A DNA stretch of 64,000 nt. It comes from Pseudomonas sp. 6D_7.1_Bac1. Its GTDB lineage: Bacteria > Pseudomonadota > Gammaproteobacteria > Pseudomonadales > Pseudomonadaceae. The stretch covers positions 1 to 64,000 of the forward strand of contig NZ_JANLNW010000050.1 of NCBI RefSeq assembly GCF_025465945.1, given 5' to 3'. The notes below the pieces were generated by a model that worked only from the letters and a program-made list of their open reading frames with translations, was not told the origin of the DNA and searched no databases. Positions 17,750-26,704 of the stretch are shown one piece after another; the stretch's first letter is position 1, and each line of letters opens with the position of its first letter. Both the position numbers and the translations under genes were made by a program.

Positions 17750-17826
17750 TGGCGCAGCGGACGGGACTCGAACCCGCGACCCCCGGCGTGACAGGCCGGT
17801 ATTCTAACCGACTGAACTACCGCTGC
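17750..17826 (-). tRNA. tRNA-Asp (GTC), copy 1
   Basis: 77 nt including encoded CCA. Acceptor GCAGCGG pairs with CCGCTGC, the anticodon loop reads CCTGTCACG (GTC), and the T-arm is GCGGGTTCGAGTCCCGT. Read on the minus strand downstream of tRNA-Val copy 1. Confidence 0.98.
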
Positions 17827-17844
17827 GCGTAACATTGAAAGTAA

Positions 17845-17920
17845 TGGTGGGTGATGACGGGATCGAACCGCCGACATTCTGCTTGTAAGGCAGACGCTCT
17901 CCCAGCTGAGCTAATCACCC
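17845..17920 (-). tRNA. tRNA-Val (TAC), copy 1
   Basis: 76 nt including CCA. Acceptor GGGTGAT pairs with ATCACCC, anticodon loop CCTTACAAG (TAC), T-arm GGCGGTTCGATCCCGTC. First gene of unit 1. Confidence 0.98.
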
Positions 17921-18041
17921 TTTACCTTCGTTGCGGGGCGCATTGTGCCACAAAAATCCGTAACGTGCTGATTTAATTAAGAAAATTATTAAAAAAGCTG
18001 AATTTCAATGAAACAGTGCACTTCGCATGGAACCCTTTACA

Positions 18042-18070
18042 GCAAAAAGCCCGCGTTAGCGGGCTTTCTG
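18042..18070 (-). terminator. Terminator of tRNA unit 2
   Basis: AAAAGCCCGC/GCGGGCTTT with a GTTA loop and a T-run on the minus strand, nearly identical to the unit 1 terminator and about 355 bases from it. Confidence 0.85.
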
Positions 18071-18107
18071 TGGTGACCTGGCGTTCAGCGTTCCAGGTTA
18101 CCGAATA

Positions 18108-18184
18108 TGGCGCAGCGGACGGGACTCGAACCCGCGACCCCCGGCGTGACAGGCCGGTATTCTAACCGACTGAACTACCGCTGC
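18108..18184 (-). tRNA. tRNA-Asp (GTC), copy 2
   Basis: Identical over its length to copy 1, with the same flanking bases on both sides as far as the terminator. Confidence 0.98.
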
Positions 18185-18203
18185 GCGTAACACTGAATGC
18201 GAA

Positions 18204-18279
18204 TGGTGGGTGATGACGGGATCGAACCGCCGACATTCTGCTTGTAAGGCAGACGCTCTCCCAGCTGAGCTAATCACCC
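18204..18279 (-). tRNA. tRNA-Val (TAC), copy 2
   Basis: Identical to copy 1 (anticodon TAC, CCA encoded). First gene of unit 2 on the minus strand. Confidence 0.98.
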
Positions 18280-18439
18280 TTCACGTTCGGTGTGGCGCGC
18301 ATTCTACGGAGCAGCCCCACCTCTGGCAAGCACTTTTTAAAATAATTTTTTCAGGCCTTCCAAAGGCTTAGCTGAGGGTTGGCCTATGGCTCTGCGCGGA
18401 GAATAATGCCCCCCTTTGTATAAAGGAGAGACTCACCCC

Positions 18440-19360
18440 ATGTGGTTCAAAAACCTGCTTATCTATCGCCTGACCCAAGATCTGCCTTTTGATGCTGAGG
18501 CGTTGGAAACTGCACTGGCCACCAAACTGGCGCGTCCATGTGCAAGCCAGGAGTTGACCACCTACGGTTTCGTCGCGCCGTTTGGCAAAGGCGAAGATGC
18601 ACCCCTGGTGCACGTCAGCGGAGACTTCCTGCTGATCGCCGCGCGTAAGGAAGAACGCATTCTGCCGGGCAGCGTCGTACGTGACGCGCTCAAGGAAAAG
18701 GTCGAAGAGATCGAAGCCGAGCAGATGCGCAAGGTCTATAAGAAGGAGCGTGATCAGCTCAAGGATGAAATCATCCAGGCGTTCTTGCCGCGGGCCTTTA
18801 TCCGTCGTTCGTCCACTTTCGCTGCCATCGCGCCGAAACAGGGCCTGATTCTGGTCAACTCGGCCAGCCCGAAACGCGCCGAAGACCTGCTATCGACCCT
18901 GCGTGAAGTGATTGGCTCGCTGCCGGTACGTCCGCTGACCGTGAAAATGTCCCCGACCGCGACCATGACTGAATGGGTCACCACCCAGAAAGCCGCGGAC
19001 GACTTCTTTGTGCTGGACGAATGCGAACTGCGCGACACCCACGAAGACGGCGGGATCGTGCGCTGCAAGCGTCAGGACCTGACCAGCGAAGAAATCCAGC
19101 TGCACCTGAGCACGGGCAAAGTGGTCACCCAACTGTCCCTGGCCTGGCAAGACAAACTGTCTTTCGTCCTCGACGACAAGATGGTGGTCAAGCGTCTGAA
19201 GTTCGAAGACCTGCTGCAGGATCAGGCGGAACAGGACGGTGGCGATGAAGCCCTCGGCCAGCTGGATGCCAGCTTCACCCTGATGATGCTGACCTTCGGC
19301 GAGTTCCTCCCGGCGCTGGTTGAAGCCCTGGGCGGCGAAGAGACTCCGCAAGGGATCTAA
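18440..19360 (+). CDS. rdgC: RdgC, recombination-associated DNA-binding protein
   Basis: 306 aa, normal family length. It opens with [20 protein letters not shown] and contains [20 protein letters not shown] and [20 protein letters not shown], all family signatures. RdgC forms a ring-shaped dimer round duplex DNA and limits RecA activity. AAGGAGAG precedes the ATG by nine bases; the in-frame ATG at 18416 has no ribosome site. A REPIN follows the stop codon. Confidence 0.97.
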   Translation: MWFKNLLIYRLTQDLPFDAEALETALATKLARPCASQELTTYGFVAPFGKGEDAPLVHVSGDFLLIAARKEERILPGSVVRDALKEKVEEIEAEQMRKVYKKERDQLKDEIIQAFLPRAFIRRSSTFAAIAPKQGLILVNSASPKRAEDLLSTLREVIGSLPVRPLTVKMSPTATMTEWVTTQKAADDFFVLDECELRDTHEDGGIVRCKRQDLTSEEIQLHLSTGKVVTQLSLAWQDKLSFVLDDKMVVKRLKFEDLLQDQAEQDGGDEALGQLDASFTLMMLTFGEFLPALVEALGGEETPQGI

Positions 19361-19376
19361 AAGCTGGTGATCTCAA

Positions 19377-19469
19377 ATGTGGGAGCGAGCCTGCTCGCGA
19401 TAGCGGAGTTTCAGTCAACATCATTGTTGAATGTCAGTCCCTCATCGCGAGCAGGCTCGCTCCCACATT
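19377..19469. repeat. REPIN (inverted REP pair)
   Basis: GTGGGAGCGAGCCTGCTCGC and its exact inverse, CGAGCAGGCTCGCTCCCAC, flank about 40 bases. This is the standard mobilised doublet of pseudomonad REPs, downstream of rdgC. Confidence 0.9.
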
Positions 19470-19506
19470 GATTTTGAGGCTTCATTTAAATAATAAGGAA
19501 CAGATC

Positions 19507-20472
19507 ATGCGTGCACTGGCAGCACTGAGTCGCTTTGTCGGCAACACCTTCGCTTACTGGGTACTGATCTTCGCCGTGGTGGCCTTCCTGCAACCCGCGT
19601 GGTTCACCGGTTTGAAAGGCGCGATCGTGCCGCTGCTAGGACTGGTGATGTTCGGCATGGGCCTGACCCTCAAACTCGAAGACTTCGCTGAAGTCGCCCG
19701 CCATCCGTGGCGTGTGGCACTCGGCGTGGTCGCGCATTTCGTGATCATGCCCGGCGTGGCGTGGTTGCTCTGCCAGGCGTTTCACCTGCCGCCAGAAATC
19801 GCCGTCGGGGTGATTCTGGTCGGTTGCTGCCCGAGCGGTACCTCATCGAACGTGATGACCTGGCTGGCCCGTGGTGACCTGGCACTGTCGGTGGCCATTG
19901 CCGCCGTCACCACCCTGCTCGCTCCGCTGCTGACGCCGGCCCTGATCTGGCTGCTGGCTTCGGCCTGGTTGCCGGTCTCGTTCATGGAGCTGTTCTGGTC
20001 GATCCTGCAAGTCGTGCTGTTGCCGATCGTGCTCGGCGTGGTTGCCCAGCGTCTGCTGGGTGATCGGGTTCGCCACGCGGTGGACGTACTGCCGCTGGTG
20101 TCGGTGGTGAGCATCGTGATTATCGTCGCCGCCGTTGTCGCCGCGAGTCAGGCGAAGATTGCCGAATCGGGGCTGCTGATCATGGCCGTGGTGATGCTGC
20201 ATAACAGCTTCGGTTTTCTGCTGGGTTACTTCACCGGACGCGTGTTCAAGCTGCCGCTGGCGCAACGTAAATCCCTGGCACTGGAAGTCGGCATGCAGAA
20301 CTCGGGTCTGGGCGCGGCGCTGGCCAGTGCGCACTTCTCGCCGCTGGCGGCGGTGCCCAGCGCGTTGTTCAGCGTTTGGCACAACATTTCCGGGGCGTTG
20401 CTTTCGACGTATTTTCGCCGGATAAGCGAGAAACAGGACCGCGAACTGGCGGCTCAACAAGCAACCGACTGA
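19507..20472 (+). CDS. SBF-family (bile acid:Na+ symporter-like) transporter
   Basis: 321 aa with about nine to ten hydrophobic segments. Family signatures are LGLVMFGMGLTLKLEDF, ILVGCCPSGTSSNVMTWLAR (the discontinuous-helix Na+ site region) and LEVGMQNSGLGAALASAHF. SBF proteins take up organic anions with Na+; in bacteria some move pantothenate or 2-ketoacids, but the substrate here is not readable. AAGGA lies seven bases before the ATG. Monocistronic, between a REPIN and the guanidine riboswitch. Confidence 0.9.
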   Translation: MRALAALSRFVGNTFAYWVLIFAVVAFLQPAWFTGLKGAIVPLLGLVMFGMGLTLKLEDFAEVARHPWRVALGVVAHFVIMPGVAWLLCQAFHLPPEIAVGVILVGCCPSGTSSNVMTWLARGDLALSVAIAAVTTLLAPLLTPALIWLLASAWLPVSFMELFWSILQVVLLPIVLGVVAQRLLGDRVRHAVDVLPLVSVVSIVIIVAAVVAASQAKIAESGLLIMAVVMLHNSFGFLLGYFTGRVFKLPLAQRKSLALEVGMQNSGLGAALASAHFSPLAAVPSALFSVWHNISGALLSTYFRRISEKQDRELAAQQATD

Positions 20473-20516
20473 GCCTGGAACTTGATCCTCAGGTTAATGA
20501 TGGGCACTATAGTGCG

Positions 20517-20572
20517 CATCGCGAGGACGACCTCGCGGCTCGATCGAGTTACTAATCTGGGGACGACCCCGT
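20517..20572 (+). promoter_or_regulatory. Guanidine-II (mini-ykkC) riboswitch
   Basis: Two short hairpins with the diagnostic ACGA loop: CGCGAGG-ACGA-CCTCGCG (20520-20537) and GGGG-ACGA-CCCC (20559-20570). They lie 20 bases before the GGAGG/ATG of a Gdx-type exporter. This is exactly the mini-ykkC layout, in which guanidinium binding to both loops frees the ribosome site. Confidence 0.93.
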
Positions 20573-20590
20573 CAATCGATGGAGGTTTTT

Positions 20591-20905
20591 ATGCCTTGGA
20601 TCATTCTGTTTTTCGCTGGCCTGTTTGAAGTCGGCTGGGCCGTTGGCCTGAAATACACCGACGGCTTCAGCCGCCCTCTTCCCACCGTCCTGACGGTCGG
20701 CGCCATGGTGATCAGCCTGGGTCTGCTGGGTCTGGCCATGAAGGATCTGCCGCTGGGCACGGCCTACGCCATCTGGACGGGCGTCGGCGCAGTCGGCACG
20801 GTTATCGCCGGGATCATCCTGTTTGGTGAATCCATGGCGCTGTTCCGCCTGGCCAGCGTCGCGCTGATCATTGCCGGGTTGGTTGGGCTCAAAGTCAGCG
20901 CTTAG
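20591..20905 (+). CDS. gdx: Guanidinium exporter Gdx (SugE), SMR family
   Basis: 104 aa, four membrane helices. The essential glutamate is in [17 protein letters not shown], and [20 protein letters not shown] is the SugE/Gdx signature. It exports guanidinium against protons as a dual-topology dimer. GGAGG is six bases before the start. The upstream guanidine-II riboswitch supports Gdx over a quaternary-ammonium SMR pump. A REPIN follows. Confidence 0.95.
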   Translation: MPWIILFFAGLFEVGWAVGLKYTDGFSRPLPTVLTVGAMVISLGLLGLAMKDLPLGTAYAIWTGVGAVGTVIAGIILFGESMALFRLASVALIIAGLVGLKVSA

Positions 20906-20916
20906 GCCTCTACCGC

Positions 20917-20994
20917 CATCGCGAGCAGGCTCGCTCCCACATTGGTTCTGTGTTGTTCACAGATCAAGTGTGGGAGCGAGCCTGCTCGCGATGA
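20917..20994. repeat. REPIN between gdx and the convergent MFS-acyltransferase gene
   Basis: CATCGCGAGCAGGCTCGCTC and its inverse lie either side of about 23 bases. The pair lies between two convergent genes and could act as a bidirectional terminator. Confidence 0.9.
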
Positions 20995-21012
20995 GGCCCG
21001 CCAAAACACCAA

Positions 21013-22887
21013 CTATCTAACAGTGCCACGCAATTCGCCGACCAGCGCTTGCAACTGTGCCGGCTGCGCGACCTCAACCGTCACCGACGGCCCGGCCACC
21101 ACGGTCACCCGCGACCAGAGGCGGTGGAAAAAACCCTTGTTCGGATCGCGACTGAAGAAGCTGCCCCACAACCCTTGCAAGGCCAATGGAATCACCGGCA
21201 CCGGCGTCTCTTCCAGAATCCGCGTCAGCCCACCCTTGAACTCATTGATCTCGCCATCGGCGGTCAGCTTGCCTTCCGGGAAGATGCACACCAGCTCACC
21301 GTCCTTCAGGTACTGGGCGATTCGCTTGAAGGCCCTTTCGTAAATCTGGATGTCTTCCTGGCGCCCGGCAATCGGAATGGTTCCCGCGGTACGGAAGATG
21401 AAGTTCAGCACCGGCAGGTTGTAGATTTTGTAATACATCACGAAGCGAATCGGCCGACGCACCGCACCGCCAATCAGCAAGGCGTCAACGAACGACACAT
21501 GGTTGCAGACCAGCAACGCCGCGCCTTCATCGGGAATCAATTCGAGGTTGCGGTGCTGAACGCGGTACATGGAATGGCTGAGCAGCCAGATCATGAAGCG
21601 CATGCTGAACTCGGGAACGATGCTGAAGATGTAGACGTTCACACCAATGTTCAGCAGCGACACCACCAAGAATAGCTCGGGAATCGACAGCTTGACGATG
21701 CTCAGCAGAACAATCGAGACAACTGCCGACACCACCATGAACAACGCGTTGAGAATGTTGTTGGCTGCAATCACCCGCGCTCGCTCGTTTTCGGCGGTGC
21801 GCGACTGAATCAGCGCGTACAGCGGCACAATGTAGAAACCGCCGAAGATCCCCAGCCCGAGAATATCGAACAGCACCCACCAGGTATGGCCAAAGCCGAG
21901 CACTTCGATCCAGCCATGGCCCTCAAGACTTTCCGGGATACCGCCGGAGTGCCACCAGAGCAACAAACCAAACGCCGTCAGACCGAAGGAGCCAAACGGC
22001 ACCAGACCGATCTCGACTTTGCGTCCGGAAAGTTTCTCGCAGAGCATCGAACCCAGCGCGATACCGACCGAGAACACCGTCAGAATCAGCGTCACCACGG
22101 TCTCGTCGCCGTGCATCCACTCTTTGGCGTAGGCCGGGATCTGCGTCAGGTAAATCGCCCCGACAAACCAGAACCACGAGTTGCCAACAATCGAACGCGA
22201 CACTGCCGGCGTTTGCCCCAGGCCCAGACGCAAGGTCGCCCAGGACTGACTGAAGATGTTCCAGTTCAGCCGCAACTCGGGAGTGGACGCCGCCGCACGC
22301 GGAATGCCGCGACTCGCCAGATAACCTAGCACCGCGACCCCGATGATCGCCGCGGAGACGATCGGGGCGTAGTGACTGGACGACATCATGATTCCGGCGC
22401 CGATGGTCCCGGCCAGAATCGCCAGGAAGGTGCCCATTTCCACCAGACCGTTACCGCCCACCAGTTCTTCTTCGTGCAAAGCCTGGGGCAGGATTGAGTA
22501 CTTCACCGGGCCAAACAGCGCCGAGTGGGTGCCCATGGCGAACAGCGCCACCAGCATCAGCGACAGGTGATCGAACAGGAAACCAACGGCGCCAACCGCC
22601 ATGATCGCGATTTCACCGAGCTTGATCAGACGGATCAGCGCGTCCTTGGCGAACTTTTCGCCAAACTGCCCGGCCAGCGCCGAGAACAGAAAAAACGGCA
22701 GGATGAACAGCAGCGCACACAGGTTGACCCAGATCGAGCGGTCGCCCTCAATCGTCAGCTTGTACAAAATGGCGAGAATCAACGACTGCTTGAAGATGTT
22801 GTCGTTGAATGCCCCGAGAGACTGCGTAACAAAAAACGGCAGAAACCGCCGCTTGCGAAGCAAGGTGAACTGCGAAGGGTGACTCAT
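21013..22887 (-). CDS. MFS transporter fused to PlsC-type acyltransferase
   Basis: 624 aa. Residues ~1-410 form a 12-helix MFS domain (FVTQSLGAFNDNIFKQSLIL at the N-terminus is typical of lysophospholipid transporter LplT). Residues ~430-624 are a 1-acylglycerol-phosphate acyltransferase domain with the HX4D motif in VCNHVSFVDALLIGG, FRTAGTIPIAG and FPEGKLTADG. The known LplT-Aas pathway imports lysophospholipid and re-acylates it; here flipping and acylation are on one chain, without the acyl-ACP synthetase part of Aas. Likely role: inner-membrane lysophospholipid repair. The GGAAG ahead of the ATG is a short-spaced ribosome site. Confidence 0.88.
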   Translation of the reverse strand: MSHPSQFTLLRKRRFLPFFVTQSLGAFNDNIFKQSLILAILYKLTIEGDRSIWVNLCALLFILPFFLFSALAGQFGEKFAKDALIRLIKLGEIAIMAVGAVGFLFDHLSLMLVALFAMGTHSALFGPVKYSILPQALHEEELVGGNGLVEMGTFLAILAGTIGAGIMMSSSHYAPIVSAAIIGVAVLGYLASRGIPRAAASTPELRLNWNIFSQSWATLRLGLGQTPAVSRSIVGNSWFWFVGAIYLTQIPAYAKEWMHGDETVVTLILTVFSVGIALGSMLCEKLSGRKVEIGLVPFGSFGLTAFGLLLWWHSGGIPESLEGHGWIEVLGFGHTWWVLFDILGLGIFGGFYIVPLYALIQSRTAENERARVIAANNILNALFMVVSAVVSIVLLSIVKLSIPELFLVVSLLNIGVNVYIFSIVPEFSMRFMIWLLSHSMYRVQHRNLELIPDEGAALLVCNHVSFVDALLIGGAVRRPIRFVMYYKIYNLPVLNFIFRTAGTIPIAGRQEDIQIYERAFKRIAQYLKDGELVCIFPEGKLTADGEINEFKGGLTRILEETPVPVIPLALQGLWGSFFSRDPNKGFFHRLWSRVTVVAGPSVTVEVAQPAQLQALVGELRGTVR

Positions 22888-22971
22888 CTTCCATGTCCCT
22901 GTGTGGCTTGGATGCTCTTATTGGAATGTCGTACCGCAATCCAGGCCACAACCTTACCTAAACTTTGCGAA

Positions 22972-24123
22972 TTATTTCGCTAATCCGGCAATACATGGCG
23001 AAACAAACAGCTCACCGCGCCAGGCGCCCTGCACGGTACGCTTGGAAACGATCAACCACATGATCGCCAGCGCGACGACCAACACGCTGCCAAAGATACT
23101 GAAGAAGCTCAGGTTCAAGGTGCTCGCCAGCTTCAGCGTGGCCAGCGAATAGACGCCCAGCGGGAAGGTGAACCCCCACCAGCCGAGGTTGAAAGGAATC
23201 CCGGTACGCAGGTAACGCAGGGTGATCAGCACCGCTATCAACATCCACCACAAGCCAAAGCCCCACAGTGTAATCCCGGCGACCAGCCCCAGCCCGGCGG
23301 CAATTTCACCGATACCCGGCAAGCCATTGGCGGCGAAAATTGCAGGTGCGTCGCTACCCAGCAGCAACATGCCCAACGCCCCGGTGCCGATCGGCCCCAG
23401 TGCCAGCCAGCTCGATGCAGCCATGTTTTCGTGAGGCAGTTTGTGCAAGGCCATGCGCAACAACAGGATGGTCAAGATGCTGAACGCCACCGGTAGCGAG
23501 AATGCCCACAGCACATAGCTGGTCACCAGCACCACCAGTTGCGAGTGGGCGTCAGCCAGGTGCGGTGCAAGCAAGCCGCCGCTGGCCGCCGCGACTTCCG
23601 CAGCCACCACCGGCAGCAACCAGACAGCGGTCATTTGGTCGATGCTGTGCTCCTGGCGGGTGAACATCATGTACGGAATCAAGACGCCGCAGGCCAGCGA
23701 CATAGCGACATCCAGCCACCACAACACCTCAGCCAGGTGCACTACGCCCTCGCCCCAGCGCGGCAAACCGAACAGCAAGAAACCGTTGATGATGGTCGCC
23801 AGGCCCATGGGAATGGTGCCGAAAAACATCGAAACCGTGGAGTGGCCGAATATCCGCCGCGCTTCATCGAAGAAAAACGCCCAGCGCGCGGCGTACAACC
23901 CGCTGAACAGCAGGAAAAGGAAAATATTGAACATCCACAGGCCTTCGGCGAAGGCATGCAGGCCGGGGATCGACACCGGCAATTGGGCGAGTGCCAGGGC
24001 CAGAACCCCGGTACCCATGGTCGCGGCGAACCAGTTCGGGGTGAACTGGCGAATCGCTTCGCGAGGATGCTGCAAATGGCTCAAAGGCCGATTAACGGTT
24101 TTGTTGCTGTTGGGGCATTGCAT
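22972..24123 (-). CDS. TDT-family transporter (TehA/sulfite exporter-like)
   Basis: 383 aa with about ten membrane helices. The N-terminal FTPNWFAATMGTGVLALAL and the later GWWGFTFPLGVYSLATLKLA are signatures of the tellurite-resistance/dicarboxylate transporter family, which includes TehA, malate permeases, SSU1-type sulfite exporters and the plant SLAC1 channel. Substrate not assignable; the long-form members of this size in Pseudomonas are often annotated as C4-dicarboxylate or sulfite exporters. CAGGAG lies before the ATG. Confidence 0.85.
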   Translation of the reverse strand: MQCPNSNKTVNRPLSHLQHPREAIRQFTPNWFAATMGTGVLALALAQLPVSIPGLHAFAEGLWMFNIFLFLLFSGLYAARWAFFFDEARRIFGHSTVSMFFGTIPMGLATIINGFLLFGLPRWGEGVVHLAEVLWWLDVAMSLACGVLIPYMMFTRQEHSIDQMTAVWLLPVVAAEVAAASGGLLAPHLADAHSQLVVLVTSYVLWAFSLPVAFSILTILLLRMALHKLPHENMAASSWLALGPIGTGALGMLLLGSDAPAIFAANGLPGIGEIAAGLGLVAGITLWGFGLWWMLIAVLITLRYLRTGIPFNLGWWGFTFPLGVYSLATLKLASTLNLSFFSIFGSVLVVALAIMWLIVSKRTVQGAWRGELFVSPCIAGLAK

Positions 24124-24229
24124 GGTGAACTCCTGTCCTCGGGTGAGGTGGAACTCATGGTAGAACCGAATCGAATATCTATATAACGGGTAATATCTCT
24201 AACTGTTATCTGTTTTGTTGATATAGACG

Positions 24230-24541
24230 TTAAACGCTGCCTTCCGATTCAATCACCAATACCCGAGCCGCGCCTTGCGGATGGGCAACATGCTCGGTGC
24301 CAACCGCTGCATAAAAGATGTCACCTACCTCCAACAGCGTAGCCTGCTCGATGCCATTCTCCCGATAGCGCATCTGTACTTGCCCATCGAGTACGACGAA
24401 CACTTCCTGACCATCGTTGACGTGCCATTTATAGGGCTGATCGGTCCAGTGCAAACGGGTGGTGATGCCGTTCATGTTAGCGATATCCAGCGCCGCCCAG
24501 GCGCGGTCACCGGTGAAGGACTTGCTGCGAATGATCTTCAT
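24230..24541 (-). CDS. Small single-domain cupin
   Basis: 103 aa. The cupin core has KWHVNDGQEVFVVLDGQVQM and later YAAVGTEHVAHPQG; the usual first-motif histidine is present (WHVNDGQE) and the second-motif histidine is in EHVAHP, so a metal site is plausible. Such small cupins are enzymes or ligand sensors of many kinds. No operon partner is obvious: the next gene on this strand starts about 80 bases upstream, and the TDT gene lies downstream. Confidence 0.8.
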   Translation of the reverse strand: MKIIRSKSFTGDRAWAALDIANMNGITTRLHWTDQPYKWHVNDGQEVFVVLDGQVQMRYRENGIEQATLLEVGDIFYAAVGTEHVAHPQGAARVLVIESEGSV

Positions 24542-24625
24542 GAGGGTTCAATCCTTCGAATAGGAACAGAGCGGTTACGATCGGAGCCAAGGCTAACGCA
24601 TGAGCGCGAAGACGTCTCGACCCAG

Positions 24626-25810
24626 CTAGGCCTCGCACAGTTCGGCCTGACGCTGGCGCATCAACCCAAACAAGGCGCCGAGCGAAAGCACGATCAATAC
24701 CGCACCATAACCATCGGTGGTAGCGATCAGGCCGAAGGTCCGGGTCAGGTTGCCTGCCGCAAGCGACGGCAGGCAGAACGCCAGGTAACTCAGCACGTAG
24801 AACGCCGACATCAACCCCGCGCGCTCATGGGGCAAGGCCAGCGGAACCACGCTACGCAAGGCACCGAGAAAACCGGCGCCAAAACCACTGCCGGCCACCA
24901 GGGTCGCGAAGAAAAACAGCGACAGGCTGGCGCTGTGCACCGCCGTCAAAATCAGGGTGATGCCGATCGCCAATAAACTTGCGCCCAGGCGCAGGACTTT
25001 GTCTGCCGGACGATTGCGCAACGAGAAGATCATCAGCGCGCCGCTGACCGTTAACACCGCCACCAGACTTCCGCCAATCAGGTTCGAGGTCGAACCGGTC
25101 GCCGCACGCACCAGGGATGGCGCCAGTGACAGGAAGAACCCACCCACCGCCCAGACCGCCACATCCACCGGCAGCGCCAACCACAGCGCCCGCCGCGCCT
25201 GAAGTGGCACATGCAAGGTGGGGCGCAGCGACGCCCAGACGCCGGGTTGCCGACTGACGCTTTCGGGCAGACGCCAGACATACAGGGCTTGCAGCAGGAA
25301 CAGCCCGAACAGAATCCAGTAAGCCAACTGCAAAGGTTGTGGCGCGTATTGCGCCAGCAACCCGGTACCCAATGCCCCGCACGCCATGCCCAGCAGCGGT
25401 GCGACGCTATTCACCAGCGGACCTTGTTGCCGGTCAGTGTCGAGCAACGCCGCGCCGAGCACGCTGGTGGCCATGCCGGTGGCGAAACCTTGCAGCACAC
25501 GCGCGGCAATCAGCCAGGCCACGCTGTCGGCGTTGATAAACAGCAGCATCGCCAGCATATCCAACAGTAACGCGGCGAAGATCACCGGTTTGCGTCCCAG
25601 ATGATCCGACAGCGAACCGACCGTCAGCAACGCAACCAGCAAGCTCAGGGCATACACCCCGAAAATCAGCGTCAGGGTCGCCGGAGAAAACTGCAGCGCC
25701 TCCTGATACAGGTGATAAAGCGGTGTTGGCGCGCTGGAAGCGGCGAGAAAACTCAGTAAGGTGATCGCCAGGAACACCAGACTGGAACGGTTTGAGACAG
25801 CACTGGACAT
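24626..25810 (-). CDS. MFS transporter, divergent from a TetR regulator
   Basis: 394 aa, 12 hydrophobic helices, with the MFS loop signature GSLSDHLGRKPVIFAALLLD after helix 2. The start at 25810 is supported by GGAG seven bases away. The family position suggests drug or metabolite efflux. The ribosome site lies within the right arm of a perfect 17-bp inverted repeat (see the separate entry), and a TetR-type gene is divergently encoded 90 bases away. The cognate repressor probably controls it; inducer unknown. Confidence 0.9.
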   Translation of the reverse strand: MSSAVSNRSSLVFLAITLLSFLAASSAPTPLYHLYQEALQFSPATLTLIFGVYALSLLVALLTVGSLSDHLGRKPVIFAALLLDMLAMLLFINADSVAWLIAARVLQGFATGMATSVLGAALLDTDRQQGPLVNSVAPLLGMACGALGTGLLAQYAPQPLQLAYWILFGLFLLQALYVWRLPESVSRQPGVWASLRPTLHVPLQARRALWLALPVDVAVWAVGGFFLSLAPSLVRAATGSTSNLIGGSLVAVLTVSGALMIFSLRNRPADKVLRLGASLLAIGITLILTAVHSASLSLFFFATLVAGSGFGAGFLGALRSVVPLALPHERAGLMSAFYVLSYLAFCLPSLAAGNLTRTFGLIATTDGYGAVLIVLSLGALFGLMRQRQAELCEA

Positions 25811-25812
25811 GG

Positions 25813-25855
25813 GCACACTCCGCAAAAGCTAATTTTTTGCTTTTGCGGAGTGTGC
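25813..25855. promoter_or_regulatory. Perfect 17-bp inverted repeat over the MFS translation start region
   Basis: GCACACTCCGCAAAAGC at 25813-25829 is exactly complementary to GCTTTTGCGGAGTGTGC at 25839-25855, with a nine-base spacer. It lies two bases from the MFS start codon, so it could be the TetR operator or, in the mRNA, a hairpin that buries the MFS Shine-Dalgarno. Confidence 0.75.
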
Positions 25856-25901
25856 TACTGGCCTCAGCTTAAAGCAAATTCTTTGTGTTAAGGTCTGCTG
25901 C

Positions 25902-26441
25902 ATGGCAATTAAAGAAGCGTTACGCCCTGGCGGCCGAAGTGCCCGGGTGCAGGAATCCATCCACACGGCAGTGCGCGAACTCCTCGAAGAGCAGGAGCGT
26001 TCCACCGTGACCGTGCCGCAAATCGCCGCCCGCGCCGGCGTGACGCCGTCGACGATCTACAGACGCTGGGGCGACTTGTCGGCACTGCTGGCCGACGTCG
26101 CGCTGGCACGCATGCGCCCTGACAGCGAACCGGCCAACACCGGCAGCCTGCGGGGCGACCTGCGCGCCTGGGCCGAGCAGTATCTGGACGAGATGAGTTC
26201 AGAACCGGGCCGCAACATGATGCGCGACGTGCAATGCTCCGCCACGCCGGGGTATTGCGTGAGCATTCTCAGCGGGCAGTTGCAGACGATTCTGGACCGT
26301 TATTCAGATGAGCCGAAGCCAAGTGTCGACCGACTGATCAACATGGTGGTGGCGCCGACTGTGTTCCGCATCCTGTTCGCGGCGGCGGCGCTTGAGGTTG
26401 AAGAGTTGCATCGGTTGATCGATATTTCGTTGCGTCAGTGA
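25902..26441 (+). CDS. TetR-family regulator
   Basis: 179 aa. The N-terminal HTH is readable (VTVPQIAARAGVTPSTIYRR followed by WGDLSALLADVAL). The C-terminal part (~80-179) resembles the TetR_C_11/C_33-type ligand domain, with EQYLDEMSSEPGRNMMRDV. It is divergent from the MFS gene and most likely represses it. The upstream region holds the 17-bp inverted repeat. Confidence 0.92.
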   Translation: MAIKEALRPGGRSARVQESIHTAVRELLEEQERSTVTVPQIAARAGVTPSTIYRRWGDLSALLADVALARMRPDSEPANTGSLRGDLRAWAEQYLDEMSSEPGRNMMRDVQCSATPGYCVSILSGQLQTILDRYSDEPKPSVDRLINMVVAPTVFRILFAAAALEVEELHRLIDISLRQ

Positions 26442-26456
26442 AGTCTCAGCGCCTGA

Positions 26457-26549
26457 TGTAATCGCGAGCAAGCTCGCTCCCACATTGACTCAGTACTGAT
26501 CACAAATAATGTGGCGACACCGATCAACTGTGGGAGCGAGCTTGCTCCG
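26457..26549. repeat. REPIN
   Basis: TCGCGAGCAAGCTCGCTCCC and the inverse TGTGGGAGCGAGCTTGCTC flank about 50 bases. The right copy has lost its CGCGA end (TTGCTCCGGG instead). Confidence 0.85.
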
Positions 26550-26704
26550 GGCGGCGTTCCGACGATGAGGTCGGTATCGACAAAGAAAGTTACCCTGCGA
26601 CACCTCGCCGCGCTGAGACCTTGGTCGACACTGACTAACCGTGTGGGTCGTGCGAGACTGTCAGACCGGGCTTGCGTCCCGGGTGTCTTTTGCCTGGAGT
26701 TCCC

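Noticed and set aside
19377..26549. Repeated palindromes as a CRISPR array
   Set aside because: The repeats are dispersed inverted pairs matching pseudomonad REPs, without regular spacers or cas genes.
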